The notes: generated by a model not told the origin, from the sequence alone. A stretch of 38,436 nt of DNA from Legionella sp. (GCA_017306715.1 JAFKHV010000030.1:1-38436); one strand, 5' to 3'. Positions 26,834 to 37,300 are shown, counted from the first letter of the stretch. Program-made: numbers and translations.

Positions 26834-29200
26834 ATGCAGGAACCTTTTTTCATAAAAAAAGTGGCCGTTCTCGGCGCAGGAGTCATGGGCGCACAAATTG
26901 CCGCTCATTGCGTAAACGCAGGGATTGAAACCTTACTTTATGATTTACCCGCAAAGGAAGGAAAGCCTAATTCTTTGGTCGATAAAGCGATCGCTCAATT
27001 AGGTAAACTTAAGCCTGCGCCGCTGGCAACCCCGCAAACGGCTGCTTTATTGCATGCATGCAACTACGAGCAGGACTTATCGGAACTCCAAGGTTGCGAC
27101 TTAGTCATTGAAGCAATTGCTGAGCGATTGGATTGGAAAGAAGATCTTTATCGCAAAATAAGCCCGCATCTGGCAAAAAATGCCATCTTGGTGAGTAACA
27201 CCTCTGGTTTAAGTATTAACACATTATGCTCGGTATTACCTGAGCAACATCATCATCATTTCTGTGGGGTTCACTTTTTTAACCCTCCGCGCTACATGCA
27301 TTTAGCCGAGCTTATTCCTGCAAAATCGACTAATAAAGAATTACTTGATCATTTGGAAACATGGCTTACGCGCTATTTAGGTAAAGGTGTAGTGCGTGCT
27401 AAAGATACACCCAATTTCATTGCTAACCGCATTGGTGTTTTTTCTTTATTGGCAACTTTGCATCATGCCTCCGCTATGAAGATGGGCCTCGATGAGGTGG
27501 ATGCATTAACAGGCCCTCTGTTGGGCCGCCCCAAATCCGCGACTTTTCGTACTATGGACGTCGTGGGTCTTGACACCATGGAACATGTGGTGCGCACCAT
27601 GCAAGAACAACTCAAAGAGGATCCCTGGCACGCAAATTTTGAATTGCCTGAGTGGCTTGTGAAACTCGTTCGCGAAGGCCATCTTGGACAAAAAACCGGG
27701 CAGGGAATTTATCGCAAACAGGGTAAAACGATCGAGGTTTATGATCTACAAACCGGAAATTATCGTCCTGCAGAGGGTAAAGTCAGTGATGAACTGAAGG
27801 CTATTATGAGCCAAAAAGACTCTGCAGAACGAATGAAAGCTTTGATGCAATCGCAAAACAAGCAAGCCCAATTTCTTGCAGCCTGTTTTCGTGATGTCTT
27901 CCACTACTGCGCATACCATCTAGAAGGCATTGCCGATAACGTACGCGATATTGATTTAGCGATCCGTTGGGGATTTGGTTGGGCGCAAGGACCTTTTGAA
28001 ACCTGGCAGCAGGCTGATATTGCAGCAGTCAATCACTTCATTGATGAGGCGATTAAGCAAAAATCTTCTTTAAGTTCAGCGCCCTTGCCGCAATGGCTCA
28101 ATTCCATTAATGCCTTTTATACTGAAGAAGGGGCTTATTCACCCGCCGATGGAGTTTACCGCCCACGCAGTAAACTAGCAGTTTATAAGCGGCAATTTTT
28201 CCCGGATCGCGTTTTAAAAGAGCAATCTTTTTCGTGGAACAAACTTTATGAAAATGACGGCGTGCAACTCAATATGCTCCAGGATGAGATTGCTGTATTG
28301 AGTTTCAAAAGTAAGGCCAATACCTTAGGGCAGGCAGTATTAGATGGATTGAATGAGGCTTTGAATGTTGCTGAACAACAATGTCAAGGGATGATCATCT
28401 ATCAACATGATGCGCAAAATTTTAGTGCGGGTGCTGATCTACGCGGGGTGGCGCAATTAGTAAAAGAGGGAAAAACTCAAGCCTTAGATGAAATGATTGC
28501 ACAATTCCAACAAACTGCGATGCGCTTAAAATACAGCACCATACCCACAGTTGCCGCTTTGCGAGGACGTGCCTTAGGCGGTGGTTGTGAGCTGATGTTG
28601 CATTGCACTTCTGTGGTTGCCGCATTTGAATCATACCCAGGTTTGGTCGAAGTTGGGGTCGGTCTATTACCCGCAGGCGGTGGTTGTAAGGAGATGGCTC
28701 TACGAGCGGCAGCACAGATGCCTCAAGGGGATCTTATGTTGATTTTACAACAATACTTTCAGCAAATTGCCATGGGGCAGGTTGCTAGTTCGGCAACTGA
28801 AGCAAAACAAATGGGTTATCTACGTCAAGCAGATGCAATAATTATGCATACTCAGGAAGTGCTTTATGCAGCGCTCGCGCGGGTGAAAACACTTAATGCC
28901 GAAAATCATCTACCTCCGCTTAAAAAAGTTTTCCGTATTGCAGGGATTGAGGGTCAAGCGCGTTTACAGGCAGGTCTTGTTAATTGGTTAGAAGGCGGTT
29001 TTATTTCTCAGCATGATTATTTTTTGGCGACTGAGATTGCCAAGGTTCTTTGCGGCGGTGAAGTTAATCAAGGAACATTAGTTGATGAAGCATGGATGTT
29101 GAAATTAGAACGTGAAGCGTTTGTTACGTTAGCCAATACAGGATTAACACAGGCGCGTATCCAGCATATTTTGGAAACAGGGAAACCTTTGCGTAATTAA
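26834..29200 (+). CDS. fadN: Bifunctional 3-hydroxyacyl-CoA dehydrogenase / enoyl-CoA hydratase, FadN order
   Basis: Performs hydration and dehydrogenation in fatty acid beta-oxidation; 788 residues. The domain order is dehydrogenase first, hydratase last, the reverse of E. coli FadB and the same as Bacillus FadN. The N-terminal Rossmann motif GAGVMG is at 14-19 and the catalytic-His region is GVHFFNPPRYMHLAEL. The C-terminal crotonase domain has the oxyanion segments SAGADLRG and GRALGGGCEL, and VEVGVGLLPAGGGCKEM. The ATG at 26834 has GAGGGAA upstream; an in-frame ATG at 26807 lies in the preceding hairpin zone and lacks a ribosome binding site. The thiolase fadA follows 69 bases on, as in fadNA operons; no acyl-CoA dehydrogenase (FadE) is present here. 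Confidence 0.94.
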   Translation: MQEPFFIKKVAVLGAGVMGAQIAAHCVNAGIETLLYDLPAKEGKPNSLVDKAIAQLGKLKPAPLATPQTAALLHACNYEQDLSELQGCDLVIEAIAERLDWKEDLYRKISPHLAKNAILVSNTSGLSINTLCSVLPEQHHHHFCGVHFFNPPRYMHLAELIPAKSTNKELLDHLETWLTRYLGKGVVRAKDTPNFIANRIGVFSLLATLHHASAMKMGLDEVDALTGPLLGRPKSATFRTMDVVGLDTMEHVVRTMQEQLKEDPWHANFELPEWLVKLVREGHLGQKTGQGIYRKQGKTIEVYDLQTGNYRPAEGKVSDELKAIMSQKDSAERMKALMQSQNKQAQFLAACFRDVFHYCAYHLEGIADNVRDIDLAIRWGFGWAQGPFETWQQADIAAVNHFIDEAIKQKSSLSSAPLPQWLNSINAFYTEEGAYSPADGVYRPRSKLAVYKRQFFPDRVLKEQSFSWNKLYENDGVQLNMLQDEIAVLSFKSKANTLGQAVLDGLNEALNVAEQQCQGMIIYQHDAQNFSAGADLRGVAQLVKEGKTQALDEMIAQFQQTAMRLKYSTIPTVAALRGRALGGGCELMLHCTSVVAAFESYPGLVEVGVGLLPAGGGCKEMALRAAAQMPQGDLMLILQQYFQQIAMGQVASSATEAKQMGYLRQADAIIMHTQEVLYAALARVKTLNAENHLPPLKKVFRIAGIEGQARLQAGLVNWLEGGFISQHDYFLATEIAKVLCGGEVNQGTLVDEAWMLKLEREAFVTLANTGLTQARIQHILETGKPLRN

Positions 29201-29227
29201 CTAAAGCCTTCCTGGTGGATAAAACAT

Positions 29228-29252
29228 ACACCTTATGAGAAAAATAAGGTGT
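29228..29252 (+). promoter_or_regulatory. Hairpin directly before the fadA ribosome binding site
   Basis: A perfect 9-bp stem, ACACCTTAT / ATAAGGTGT, with loop GAGAAAA, ends one base before the AAGGAG of fadA. There is no T-run, so it looks like an mRNA processing or stabilising element, or a translational control hairpin, and not a terminator. Confidence 0.5.
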
Positions 29253-29269
29253 CAAGGAGATTGCATAGA

Positions 29270-30454
29270 ATGACTAATGTCTACATTGTTGATGTATTAC
29301 GTACTCCAGTTGGCAAGGCTCCACGAGGGGTCTTTAAAAACACATTACCTGATGATTTATTAGCTCATGTTATTAAATCATTAACCAGCCGTCATCAAAC
29401 CGTCAATTGGGAACGATTAGGTGATGTTATTATGGGCTGTGCGATGCCGGAAGGGGAGCAGGGTATGAATGTGGCTCGTATCGCCTCCTTGTTAGCAGAT
29501 TTACCTCAATCGGTACCGGCGATGACCATCAACCGTTTCTGTTCCTCTGGAGTACAAAGCATTGCGAGTGCTGCGGCATCGATTCGTACAGGTGAGATGC
29601 AAATGGCTTTGGCTGGTGGTGTGGAAAGTATGTCTATGGTGCCTTTAGGGGGTAATAAATATACTGCTAACCCATCCATTTTTGATAATGAACATGTCGC
29701 CATTGCTTATGGTATGGGCATTACTGCGGAGAATGTGGCTAAGCAATGGCATATTTCCCGTGAAGAGCAAGATAAGTTCGCAGCCGAAAGTCATCAAAAA
29801 GCGGTTGCGGCGCAAGAGCGTGGCGATTTTAAAGCGGAAATTGTTCCTATTGAGATCACGCAACGTATGGCTGACCTGAAGACCGATACTGTAAAAATTC
29901 AGAAAAAAATAATCAGTATGGATGAAGGGCCACGAGCAGATACCTCATATGATGTGATAGCAAAATTAAGACCAGTTTTTGCTGCGCGTGGAAGCGTTAC
30001 TGCAGGGAACAGCTCCCAAACCAGTGATGGTGCAGGGGTTGCCTTTCTCGCCAGTGAAGAGGCTGTCAAAGAGTTTAATTTAAAACCTATGGGGCGCCTA
30101 TTAAGTTATGCTGTAGAAGGTGTGCCACCAGAAATTATGGGAATTGGACCCATTAAGTCTATTCCGGTAGCTTTAAAGCGTGCGGGTCTTACTTTAGATC
30201 AAATCGATTGGATTGAATTAAATGAAGCATTTGCTGCACAATCTTTGGCAGTAATAAAAGAGCTTGGATTAGCACGTGACAAAGTAAATCCTTTGGGCGG
30301 CGCGATTGCCTTAGGTCATCCTTTAGGAGCAACAGGTGCGGTTCGCACCGCCACCCTCATGCACGGTTTGCAACGTACAGGGGGTAAATATGGTATGGTA
30401 ACCATGTGTATTGGTACAGGTATGGGCGCGACTGCAGTTTTTGAAGCGTTTTAA
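29270..30454 (+). CDS. fadA: Acetyl-CoA C-acyltransferase (3-ketoacyl-CoA thiolase) FadA
   Basis: Thiolytic cleavage of 3-ketoacyl-CoA to acetyl-CoA, the last beta-oxidation step; 394 residues. The acyl-accepting Cys91 lies in NRFCSSGVQS, the catalytic His in GHPLGATGA, and the second Cys in TMCIGTGMG. The ATG at 29270 is 10 bases after AAGGAG; an in-frame TTG at 29261 is too close to it. It is downstream of fadN and is probably its enzymatic partner. Its stop codon is separated by a single base from the stop of the convergent giant gene at 30456. An acetyl-CoA acetyltransferase role for short chains cannot be excluded. Confidence 0.95.
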   Translation: MTNVYIVDVLRTPVGKAPRGVFKNTLPDDLLAHVIKSLTSRHQTVNWERLGDVIMGCAMPEGEQGMNVARIASLLADLPQSVPAMTINRFCSSGVQSIASAAASIRTGEMQMALAGGVESMSMVPLGGNKYTANPSIFDNEHVAIAYGMGITAENVAKQWHISREEQDKFAAESHQKAVAAQERGDFKAEIVPIEITQRMADLKTDTVKIQKKIISMDEGPRADTSYDVIAKLRPVFAARGSVTAGNSSQTSDGAGVAFLASEEAVKEFNLKPMGRLLSYAVEGVPPEIMGIGPIKSIPVALKRAGLTLDQIDWIELNEAFAAQSLAVIKELGLARDKVNPLGGAIALGHPLGATGAVRTATLMHGLQRTGGKYGMVTMCIGTGMGATAVFEAF

Positions 30455-30455
30455 T

Positions 30456-33400
30456 CTATTTAGTGGGGCGTTGAATAGGCGCTCCCATCTCTTCTGCTAC
30501 AGGTTTTTTCTCATCACTTGAGGGACTTACCGGTTTAAAAAAGTTTACGCTTTGTGCTTCAATATTTGCTTGGACTTGAGCACCACGCAGAGTTAATTCC
30601 TTGAATAGTTTTGTATTTTTTAACTGCTCAATTATCCTTCTACCGTCTAGCGTGTTATAAAGACTTGCAAGTGCTGAGCTGTTATTCAAGGATAATTTTG
30701 TGATTATATTGGGATTAAACTCAATCCAGATATAGAGAATTTCTCGTCCCTCTTTAGTCCTGCATAGGTTGTCAAATAATGGGGCACATGAGGCATTCTG
30801 AGTCTCAGAAAAATCAGATTCTGTAATTATGCGCGCAAACTCTTCTGATTTAATAAAATCCCAATTATAAAGCAATGAAATACCAAACTCAGTTCTGCAG
30901 AGAATCTGCAAGGGGGTGGTTGCGCCTATACCCGCAACGTCGGGGCCCGATCTTTTTAGTAAAAGTGTTTTAAGGTTTATATCAAGAGGAAAATTTTCGC
31001 GGAGAACACTTAATATCTTTTGCCCAGCTTCATCAATACAGAGATGATGAATACACGAGGTATTCGCTAGATTTTTATTCTCTTTTCTTATGAGACTTGT
31101 AAACGTATCGATAAACTTAATCTTAAATGGATTGGATACTGCCATATGTTTTAAGCTGTTTAATAACCTGGTTTGTATCAGGATACGGCCCATTGGGTTT
31201 AAGCACAAAGTGAAAAAGGGAGAAATGTTTTTTATATTCGCTTTGGGTATTATCTTGAATAAATTATCAAAATAATAGAGTCCTTGAGGACCATTATTTT
31301 TTGAGCGGTCAGCCAGTAATGGATTTTTTTGATAAATTTTATCTAATATTTTCAAGCCAGATGTTGTTTGAATGAGGTGTGAAGCTGGAGGGAAAAGTGC
31401 GCCCTCAATAAATTCAGTACCGTTATACAAATTATGATGTTGTAAATCTTTTACAATTGATTCTGATAAAAAATACTTATAAATTATTGACTGCCCAATT
31501 TCGGTTTTTATTAATTCGCGAAACGGTGTGGGCGGATAAAATAATCTCGAAGGTGTATCAAGATGCCAAGCTTCAAATAGATTTAGCAGATTGGGGTTGC
31601 GAATGAAGAATGCATTTAAATATTGACAGCCATCTTTAGATTTACAGAAAAATAAAAGTGCTGTGTTGTAATTAATATTATCGCTATCCTTCTTTTTGAT
31701 GGGAAGCATGGCTTTAATTAACACTTCTTGCCTATAATTCGATAATTCCTCAAGAAAAATTTTTTTAATAAGCCATCTACCTTCTTCCGATTGAGCAATT
31801 CGAGCAAGATGATCCTCTGTAAGTATGATGCAAGTAAATAACTCATCTAAGTTTAGTAGTTTCCAATTATGTTCAAGCGCCTCATTGAATTGTTGCCTGA
31901 TTACACTACTGCGATGCCCAAGGTATTGCAAAAAAATTTTAGGTTGCCCATCATAATTTTTGAGTTGATCTGTTAAAACATCATTTAACGGTTTACTTTC
32001 CGGAGTGGTTATAGATCCAGATTCAGTGGTATTGATAATACTGGATGGGAGTTCAGGAATATTGGTTACAGGCTTTGTATTTCTATTTGTAGTTTTGCGG
32101 TTGCGAGTTTTCGTTACTTTCTTGGTCGATGTTTCTGCTATTGGGGTGGGCACTATCGGTATAGGGGCTATTGATGGAGGGTTAATACGCAGCTCAATTT
32201 TATCATCTGTATAATGTAAATGATTTTTTAAAATAGCTCTTGCTGCTGCAAATTGCTTTTTTTCCAAATGATAGTCGACCTGATCCTTCCACTTGCGCTT
32301 ATTATGTTCATCTATTAGTGCCGCAGTGGGAATAATTTTATCTTGTTGGAGCGTTCCAAAGAAAAGCTGTAGTTGCCCTTTAAACCGCGTTAACTCAGGT
32401 TCATAAATGAACAGTTCCTGACGCGCGCGCGTGATGGCTACATATAATTTAGTGAGCAGTTTCCACTCATCAAGGTTTAAGCCATTTGTTTGCGCGGTTA
32501 TTTTATGTAATATTTTTTGTGTTGCTATGGGTTTCCATAAAATTACGGTGTTAAAATCTAAGCCAATAGCTTCTTCGGGAGTTAAAATATTACTTGAACC
32601 GGTTGCTAATTGGATTTTAGCACGTTCCTCTGGATCTGCAGATGACAAGACAATGATCACGGTCTCAGCAAGATTTCCTCGGGGTTTTAAGGCTTCTAAT
32701 TTATGAGAATCAACAATTTGCACCAATCCTGAATCCGGAGAGAGATGCGATTCTAAAATATTATATTCCCGTTTTGCTTGATTCCCGTCCAACTTATGTT
32801 TGATGGTTAACAAGTGGCTTGCGACTTCAGCAATCCGTGCTGCACAACGCCAAGTTTTTTTTAAATGGAGCGTCTGGTAGTCTTTAAATTGTTTCGTTAA
32901 TAACCGCAATAAACAGCCACGAGTGTAAGGCCAGGAAAAAAATGCTTGCTCATCATCAAAACATGCAAAAAATTGCTTGGATTTACGCACTGCTTGGACC
33001 AAAGCTGCGAGCGTAAGAGGGGAGAAATTCTGACTTTCATCACAAAAAATCGCACCATAATTAGTAAGTGTTATCTCTGTAGTTAATGGGTCTAGCCAGT
33101 GTTTCGTTTTCAGGTGATTGCGCCATTGAGCTAAAAGATTAATTACTCTTTGTTGTTCTTTGGTCTTACCAGAGAGATAGCATTCTCGTTTGCCCAATTT
33201 TAAATACTCTTCTGCACCGAGGGCCGCAATCAAACTCAGCTCGTAATGAATAACCGCAGAATCTCCTTGCGGAAAAACATTTTTTAACCAGCTCGAGAAC
33301 GCGTCTACTGGTAATAGGGTGCTGCCTTTATGTTCGGTAAGAAGAATTTGTTCCAAGGTAAAAAAATCCACCGGAATATTGGAGGTCATTTCATTGCTAT

Positions 33401-34007
33401 AGTGCTGCTGAATTTTTTTGATTAAATTTGCAGATTGAGAGATGAACAAGACCTTTTTTCCATGGCCCAATTCTTCATTCACCCAGTGTAAATTATTACT
33501 ATTATTCAGGTAGTTATGTAATAAGTCATAGATAACTAAAGTTTTACCTGCTCCTGGAGGACCACTCATTAATAAGGGAGCACTACAATTTGCTGCTTGT
33601 TGTTGTTCCTCATCGAGAAAAAAGATTTGCTCTTGGTGAACAGTCACGGGCAGGAAACGTTCTTCAGATTGAGGCGGGATGATAATCGATGGTGCTGCTT
33701 CAAAGTGAAAAGATTTTATTTTATGAGTATTCGCGCCGCTTAGTTTACGCGCCAGTTCATCATAATTATGATCGTTTTGATTTAAAATTAAGAGAGCCGG
33801 TTTGCCACCATGCATAATACGCATGAAAATCAGTCGATTTTTTTTGTCTATTTTTGCCCGATAGACGGGTTGCCCCTGGAAGGTTATCCCATTTAATCGT
33901 TTCACTTGTGGCGCGTGAAGTTGATTGGCGATAATCTTGAATATTAATTCTTGTTGTTTAGTAATTTCATCTTCTGTGATTAGAGTGGCTAAATAATAAA
34001 TATTCAT
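30456..34007 (-). CDS. Giant RelE/ParE-like + SF1 helicase-like + helical-repeat protein (middle copy)
   Basis: A 1183-residue paralogue of the genes at 1-3939 and 34302-38057. Residues 1-90 resemble a RelE/ParE toxin fold (GQPVYRAKIDKKNRLIFMRI, then LLILNQNDHNYDEL). The NTPase core has Walker A GPPGAGKT (149-156), motif II FCDESQN (near 321-327), the KKTWRCAA motif, EAIGLDFNTVIL and motif VI VAITRARQEL. A Thr/Lys/Pro-rich linker (about 615-690) leads to about nine helical repeats, for example TTSGLKILDKIYQKNPLL and TKEGREILYIWIEFNP. The tail is MGAPIQRPTK. The start at 34007 aligns with the paralogue's (MNIYYL versus MIIYYL); an ATG at 34013 is also in frame. 38 of the first 50 residues equal those of the neighbouring copy. 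Function is unknown: candidate effector or defence protein. Confidence 0.9.
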   Translation of the reverse strand: MNIYYLATLITEDEITKQQELIFKIIANQLHAPQVKRLNGITFQGQPVYRAKIDKKNRLIFMRIMHGGKPALLILNQNDHNYDELARKLSGANTHKIKSFHFEAAPSIIIPPQSEERFLPVTVHQEQIFFLDEEQQQAANCSAPLLMSGPPGAGKTLVIYDLLHNYLNNSNNLHWVNEELGHGKKVLFISQSANLIKKIQQHYSNEMTSNIPVDFFTLEQILLTEHKGSTLLPVDAFSSWLKNVFPQGDSAVIHYELSLIAALGAEEYLKLGKRECYLSGKTKEQQRVINLLAQWRNHLKTKHWLDPLTTEITLTNYGAIFCDESQNFSPLTLAALVQAVRKSKQFFACFDDEQAFFSWPYTRGCLLRLLTKQFKDYQTLHLKKTWRCAARIAEVASHLLTIKHKLDGNQAKREYNILESHLSPDSGLVQIVDSHKLEALKPRGNLAETVIIVLSSADPEERAKIQLATGSSNILTPEEAIGLDFNTVILWKPIATQKILHKITAQTNGLNLDEWKLLTKLYVAITRARQELFIYEPELTRFKGQLQLFFGTLQQDKIIPTAALIDEHNKRKWKDQVDYHLEKKQFAAARAILKNHLHYTDDKIELRINPPSIAPIPIVPTPIAETSTKKVTKTRNRKTTNRNTKPVTNIPELPSSIINTTESGSITTPESKPLNDVLTDQLKNYDGQPKIFLQYLGHRSSVIRQQFNEALEHNWKLLNLDELFTCIILTEDHLARIAQSEEGRWLIKKIFLEELSNYRQEVLIKAMLPIKKKDSDNINYNTALLFFCKSKDGCQYLNAFFIRNPNLLNLFEAWHLDTPSRLFYPPTPFRELIKTEIGQSIIYKYFLSESIVKDLQHHNLYNGTEFIEGALFPPASHLIQTTSGLKILDKIYQKNPLLADRSKNNGPQGLYYFDNLFKIIPKANIKNISPFFTLCLNPMGRILIQTRLLNSLKHMAVSNPFKIKFIDTFTSLIRKENKNLANTSCIHHLCIDEAGQKILSVLRENFPLDINLKTLLLKRSGPDVAGIGATTPLQILCRTEFGISLLYNWDFIKSEEFARIITESDFSETQNASCAPLFDNLCRTKEGREILYIWIEFNPNIITKLSLNNSSALASLYNTLDGRRIIEQLKNTKLFKELTLRGAQVQANIEAQSVNFFKPVSPSSDEKKPVAEEMGAPIQRPTK

Positions 34008-34038
34008 AAACATGATATTAGAGTTAAAGTTAACTTCA

Positions 34039-34075
34039 TTGTAACACTTTTGTTCATAAAATAAAATAAATGATC
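34039..34075 (-). promoter_or_regulatory. Conserved promoter-proximal block of the middle giant gene
   Basis: On the minus strand a TACAAT box (34039-34044) ends 31 bases before the chosen start, preceded by an AT-rich ATTTATTTTATTTT tract. The same 37-base arrangement is found at 38088-38124 before the neighbouring paralogue. The -35 is not consensus. The remainder of the 34008-34301 gap shows nothing else. Confidence 0.55.
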
Positions 34076-34301
34076 AGCTTTGTCCCGCCCTTTGCTTTAT
34101 GGTAATCGTAAATAATAAAATTTTTGTTGTTTTTTCGTCGGATTAAAGCAAGGGTATTAAAGCACAAACTATTACGTTGATAGTTGATCTTCTGAAACAC
34201 CTCGATTTACTTTAAAATCCCGTTATTCAGAGTGCAGAGAACAATCAAATCAATAAAATCCGTTGGAAATATTGAATTTCGTCCCTAAAATCACTCTATT
34301 T

Positions 34302-37300
34302 TTATTGGAGCGTTGGCTTAACGCTCCCATGCTCGGTATTTACAGGATGATTGTGTTCTTGTTCAAGCGTATTTTTAAAGAAAACCATATTCGTATTATC
34401 GATAGCCTTTTTAACCTCAGCACCATGATGAAGTAATCTATTAAATAAAACGCTGTCTTTTAATAATTCAATGACTCTTTTTCCTTCGGCTGTATCGTAA
34501 AGTTTGGCCATAGCAAAACTGTTTTGTTCAGAGAGTGAAGCAATTAGGCGAGGATTAAATTGTAGCCATTGATAAAGAACCTTACATCCTTCATTGAACT
34601 TACATAAATTATCGAAGAGCGGGGCGAAATGATTATTTCGCGATTCAGCAAAATCGGAAGCTGTGAGTGTGTGCGCAAACTCCGCTGAGTTACCCAGCCA
34701 TTGACTGATCAAGGAGATGCCGTATTCAGTACTACTCAGTATTTGTATTGGGGTCGTGCCGCCAATTAGCCGTACCTCCAGACCCGCACGAGTTAATAAG
34801 ACCGTATTCAACTTATCGGCAATTATGGGAAAGCTTTCCATGATCACCGAAAGGATTTTTTGGCCAGTTTCATCAATACATAGATAATGAATACAGGAAG
34901 TGTTCGCATAATTCTGGTGTTTCTTTGGAATGAGAATAGTGAAGGTTTCTACAAAATTAATTCTCGAGGGATTATTTATCGCTGCATCTCGTATACTGTC
35001 AAAGAACCAATCATGTAAAAGCTTACGCCCATCTTCTAAGGAACAGAGTGTATAGAAGGGTGAAATATTCTTTATATTGTTCTCAGGTATCATTTGAAAC
35101 AAATAATCCAGGAAAAAAATAAATGGATGGACACAAGGTCGCTGAGCTAGTTTGGGATTTGCCTCAAAGATTTTATTCAAAATTTCCAACCCTGTTGATG
35201 TTTGGATGAGATAATAAAACGGCGGTTGTGGAGGGATCTTTTTCGGTACAATTTTCGGTCTAATACTAAAATATAAGTTATGACTTTGTAATTTTTTTAG
35301 GATCTCGGGTTGAGAGAAATGCTGTTTAAACACTAACTTGCCGGCATCAGTTTGAACGAGCGCACGAAGAGGAGTGTCAGATTGTTTAATTAAGGAGGGA
35401 TTAATAAATTTTTCTTCCGTGAGTTTGGGAAAGGACGGTTCGTCTAAGTGCTCTACTGAAATAAGTGAAAGAAGCTTAGGATTACGGATAAACCATGCAT
35501 TTAAGTATTGGCATCCATCATCCGATTTACAGAACAATAGAAAAGCTGAATCATATGTTATGGTGTTATCTTGGTCAGGTCCAGGCAACATCTTCTCAAG
35601 GAGCAATTGTTGCTCCGCATTAGATAAAAACTCTCTAAATAATTTATCAATAATAAATCTGCTCTCTTCATACCCCGCAGCTTGATATAAGAGTTCAGTC
35701 GAACATAAACAGATAAATAACTGATTATATTTTATAGCGCTCCAGTTCTGTATCATTACCTCTTTAAACTGAATTCTTACCTGATTATTAGAATGTGCCA
35801 AATATTTTATAAAATATTGTGTTTGATCTTTAAGAGTTAAAAATTCATTAAATAAATCCCGTAAGGGAGTCATTTTTTGCCGATCTTTTTCCAGGGTAAT
35901 CTGCTTCTTACCAGTATTTTTTTTAAAAAAGTTAGATACGGGAAATGTGGGGTTGGCTGGGGGCGTTTTTAACTCGTTAGAGGCCAGTTTTTCGCGATTT
36001 CTTTTTTTAAAAATTTTTGTCGTTGATGGCTTGATTTCCTCTGTTGGTGATTTGATTTCCTCTGTTGGTGATTTGATTTCCTCTGTTGGTGATTTGATTT
36101 CCTCTGTTGGTGATTTGATTTCCTCTGTTGATGATTTGATTTCCTCTGTTGGTGATTTGATTTCCTCTGTTGATGATTTGATTTCTTCTTTTGACTCACT
36201 CTCTACTGGGAGTATTTCAGTAGAGAAAATTCGCGCCGCGATCATGATGTCGTTGTAATTTAAATGGTTTTTTAATATGGCGGTTGCTGCCTCAAGCTGG
36301 CCTTTTTCTATATGATAATCCACTTGCTCCAGCCATTTACGTTCATTATGGGCACTATCGATATCTATGAGTGCTGCAGGAATGGTATTTGTGGATTTGA
36401 GGCTGCCAAATAGTAATGTTAATTGTTGTTTAAATCTGTTCAGCTCTGGTTCATAGATAAACAGTTCGTGGCGCGCTCGGGTGATTGCAACATATAACTC
36501 ATTTAGTGCCTTCCATTCCTCTAAATCAAGGCCATTTTTTTTATGCGATAATTTTTGAAGCAGCTTTTGAGTCGCTACGGGCTTCCATAAGATTGCCGTA
36601 TTAAAATCCAAACCAATGGCTTCAGCTGGAGTTAAAATGTTACTAGAGCCCGTTTCCTCCTGTATCTTTGCTCGCTCTTCTGCGTTTAAAGATGTAAAGA
36701 CAATGATCACGGTTTCGGCGAGATTTCCCCGAGGGCGCAAGAGCTTAAGCTGCTCCGAATCAATTATCTCAACAAAACCTGATTCAGGTGAAAGGTGAGA
36801 CTCTAAAGCGGGGTATTCTCGCTTGGCTTGATTCCCATCTAATTTATGTTTCGTATTCATTACATGATTCGCAATCTCAGCAATAAGTGAAGCGCAACGC
36901 CAGGTCTTTTTTAGGTTAAATGTCTGATATTCATGAAATTGTTTGTTGAGTAAATTGAGTAAACAGTTACGGGCATAAGGCCAAGAGGAGAGCGCTTGCT
37001 CCGGATCAAGGCAGGCGAAAAACTGCTTGGAAGAGCGTACCGCACGAACTAGACAGGCGAGTGCTGCCGGTGAGACGTTTTGACTTTCATCACAAAAAAT
37101 AGCGCCATAGCCTGAGATAGAGATCTCACTAATTAACGGATCTAACCAATGCTTATTTTTGAGATGATTACGCCATAGAGATAAAAGATTGATTACTTTT
37201 TGCTGTTCTTTCTTTTTGCCGGAAAGATAACATTCTCTTTTTCCAAGTTTTAGGTATTCATCGCCACCAAGAGCTGCGACTAAACTCATTTCGTAATGAA

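Noticed and set aside
33738..34007. A free-standing RelE-type toxin-antitoxin module
   Set aside because: The RelE-like segment is continuous in frame with the helicase-like core, and no small antitoxin gene is adjacent.
34302..34327. GGAGCGTT / AACGCTCC hairpin at the end of the right giant gene as an intrinsic terminator
   Set aside because: The stem overlaps the final codons and is followed on the minus strand by A-rich, not T-rich, sequence; the alignable middle-copy sequence is not a perfect stem.
36031..36190. Regularly spaced 21-base repeats as a CRISPR array
   Set aside because: The units are directly adjacent with no spacers, and they encode an in-frame heptad inside a long gene.
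35969..36199. A basic Ser-Asn-His-Gln-Gln repeat protein in another frame of the same array
   Set aside because: It is only the minisatellite read in a shifted frame; it has no ribosome binding site and no conserved flanks.
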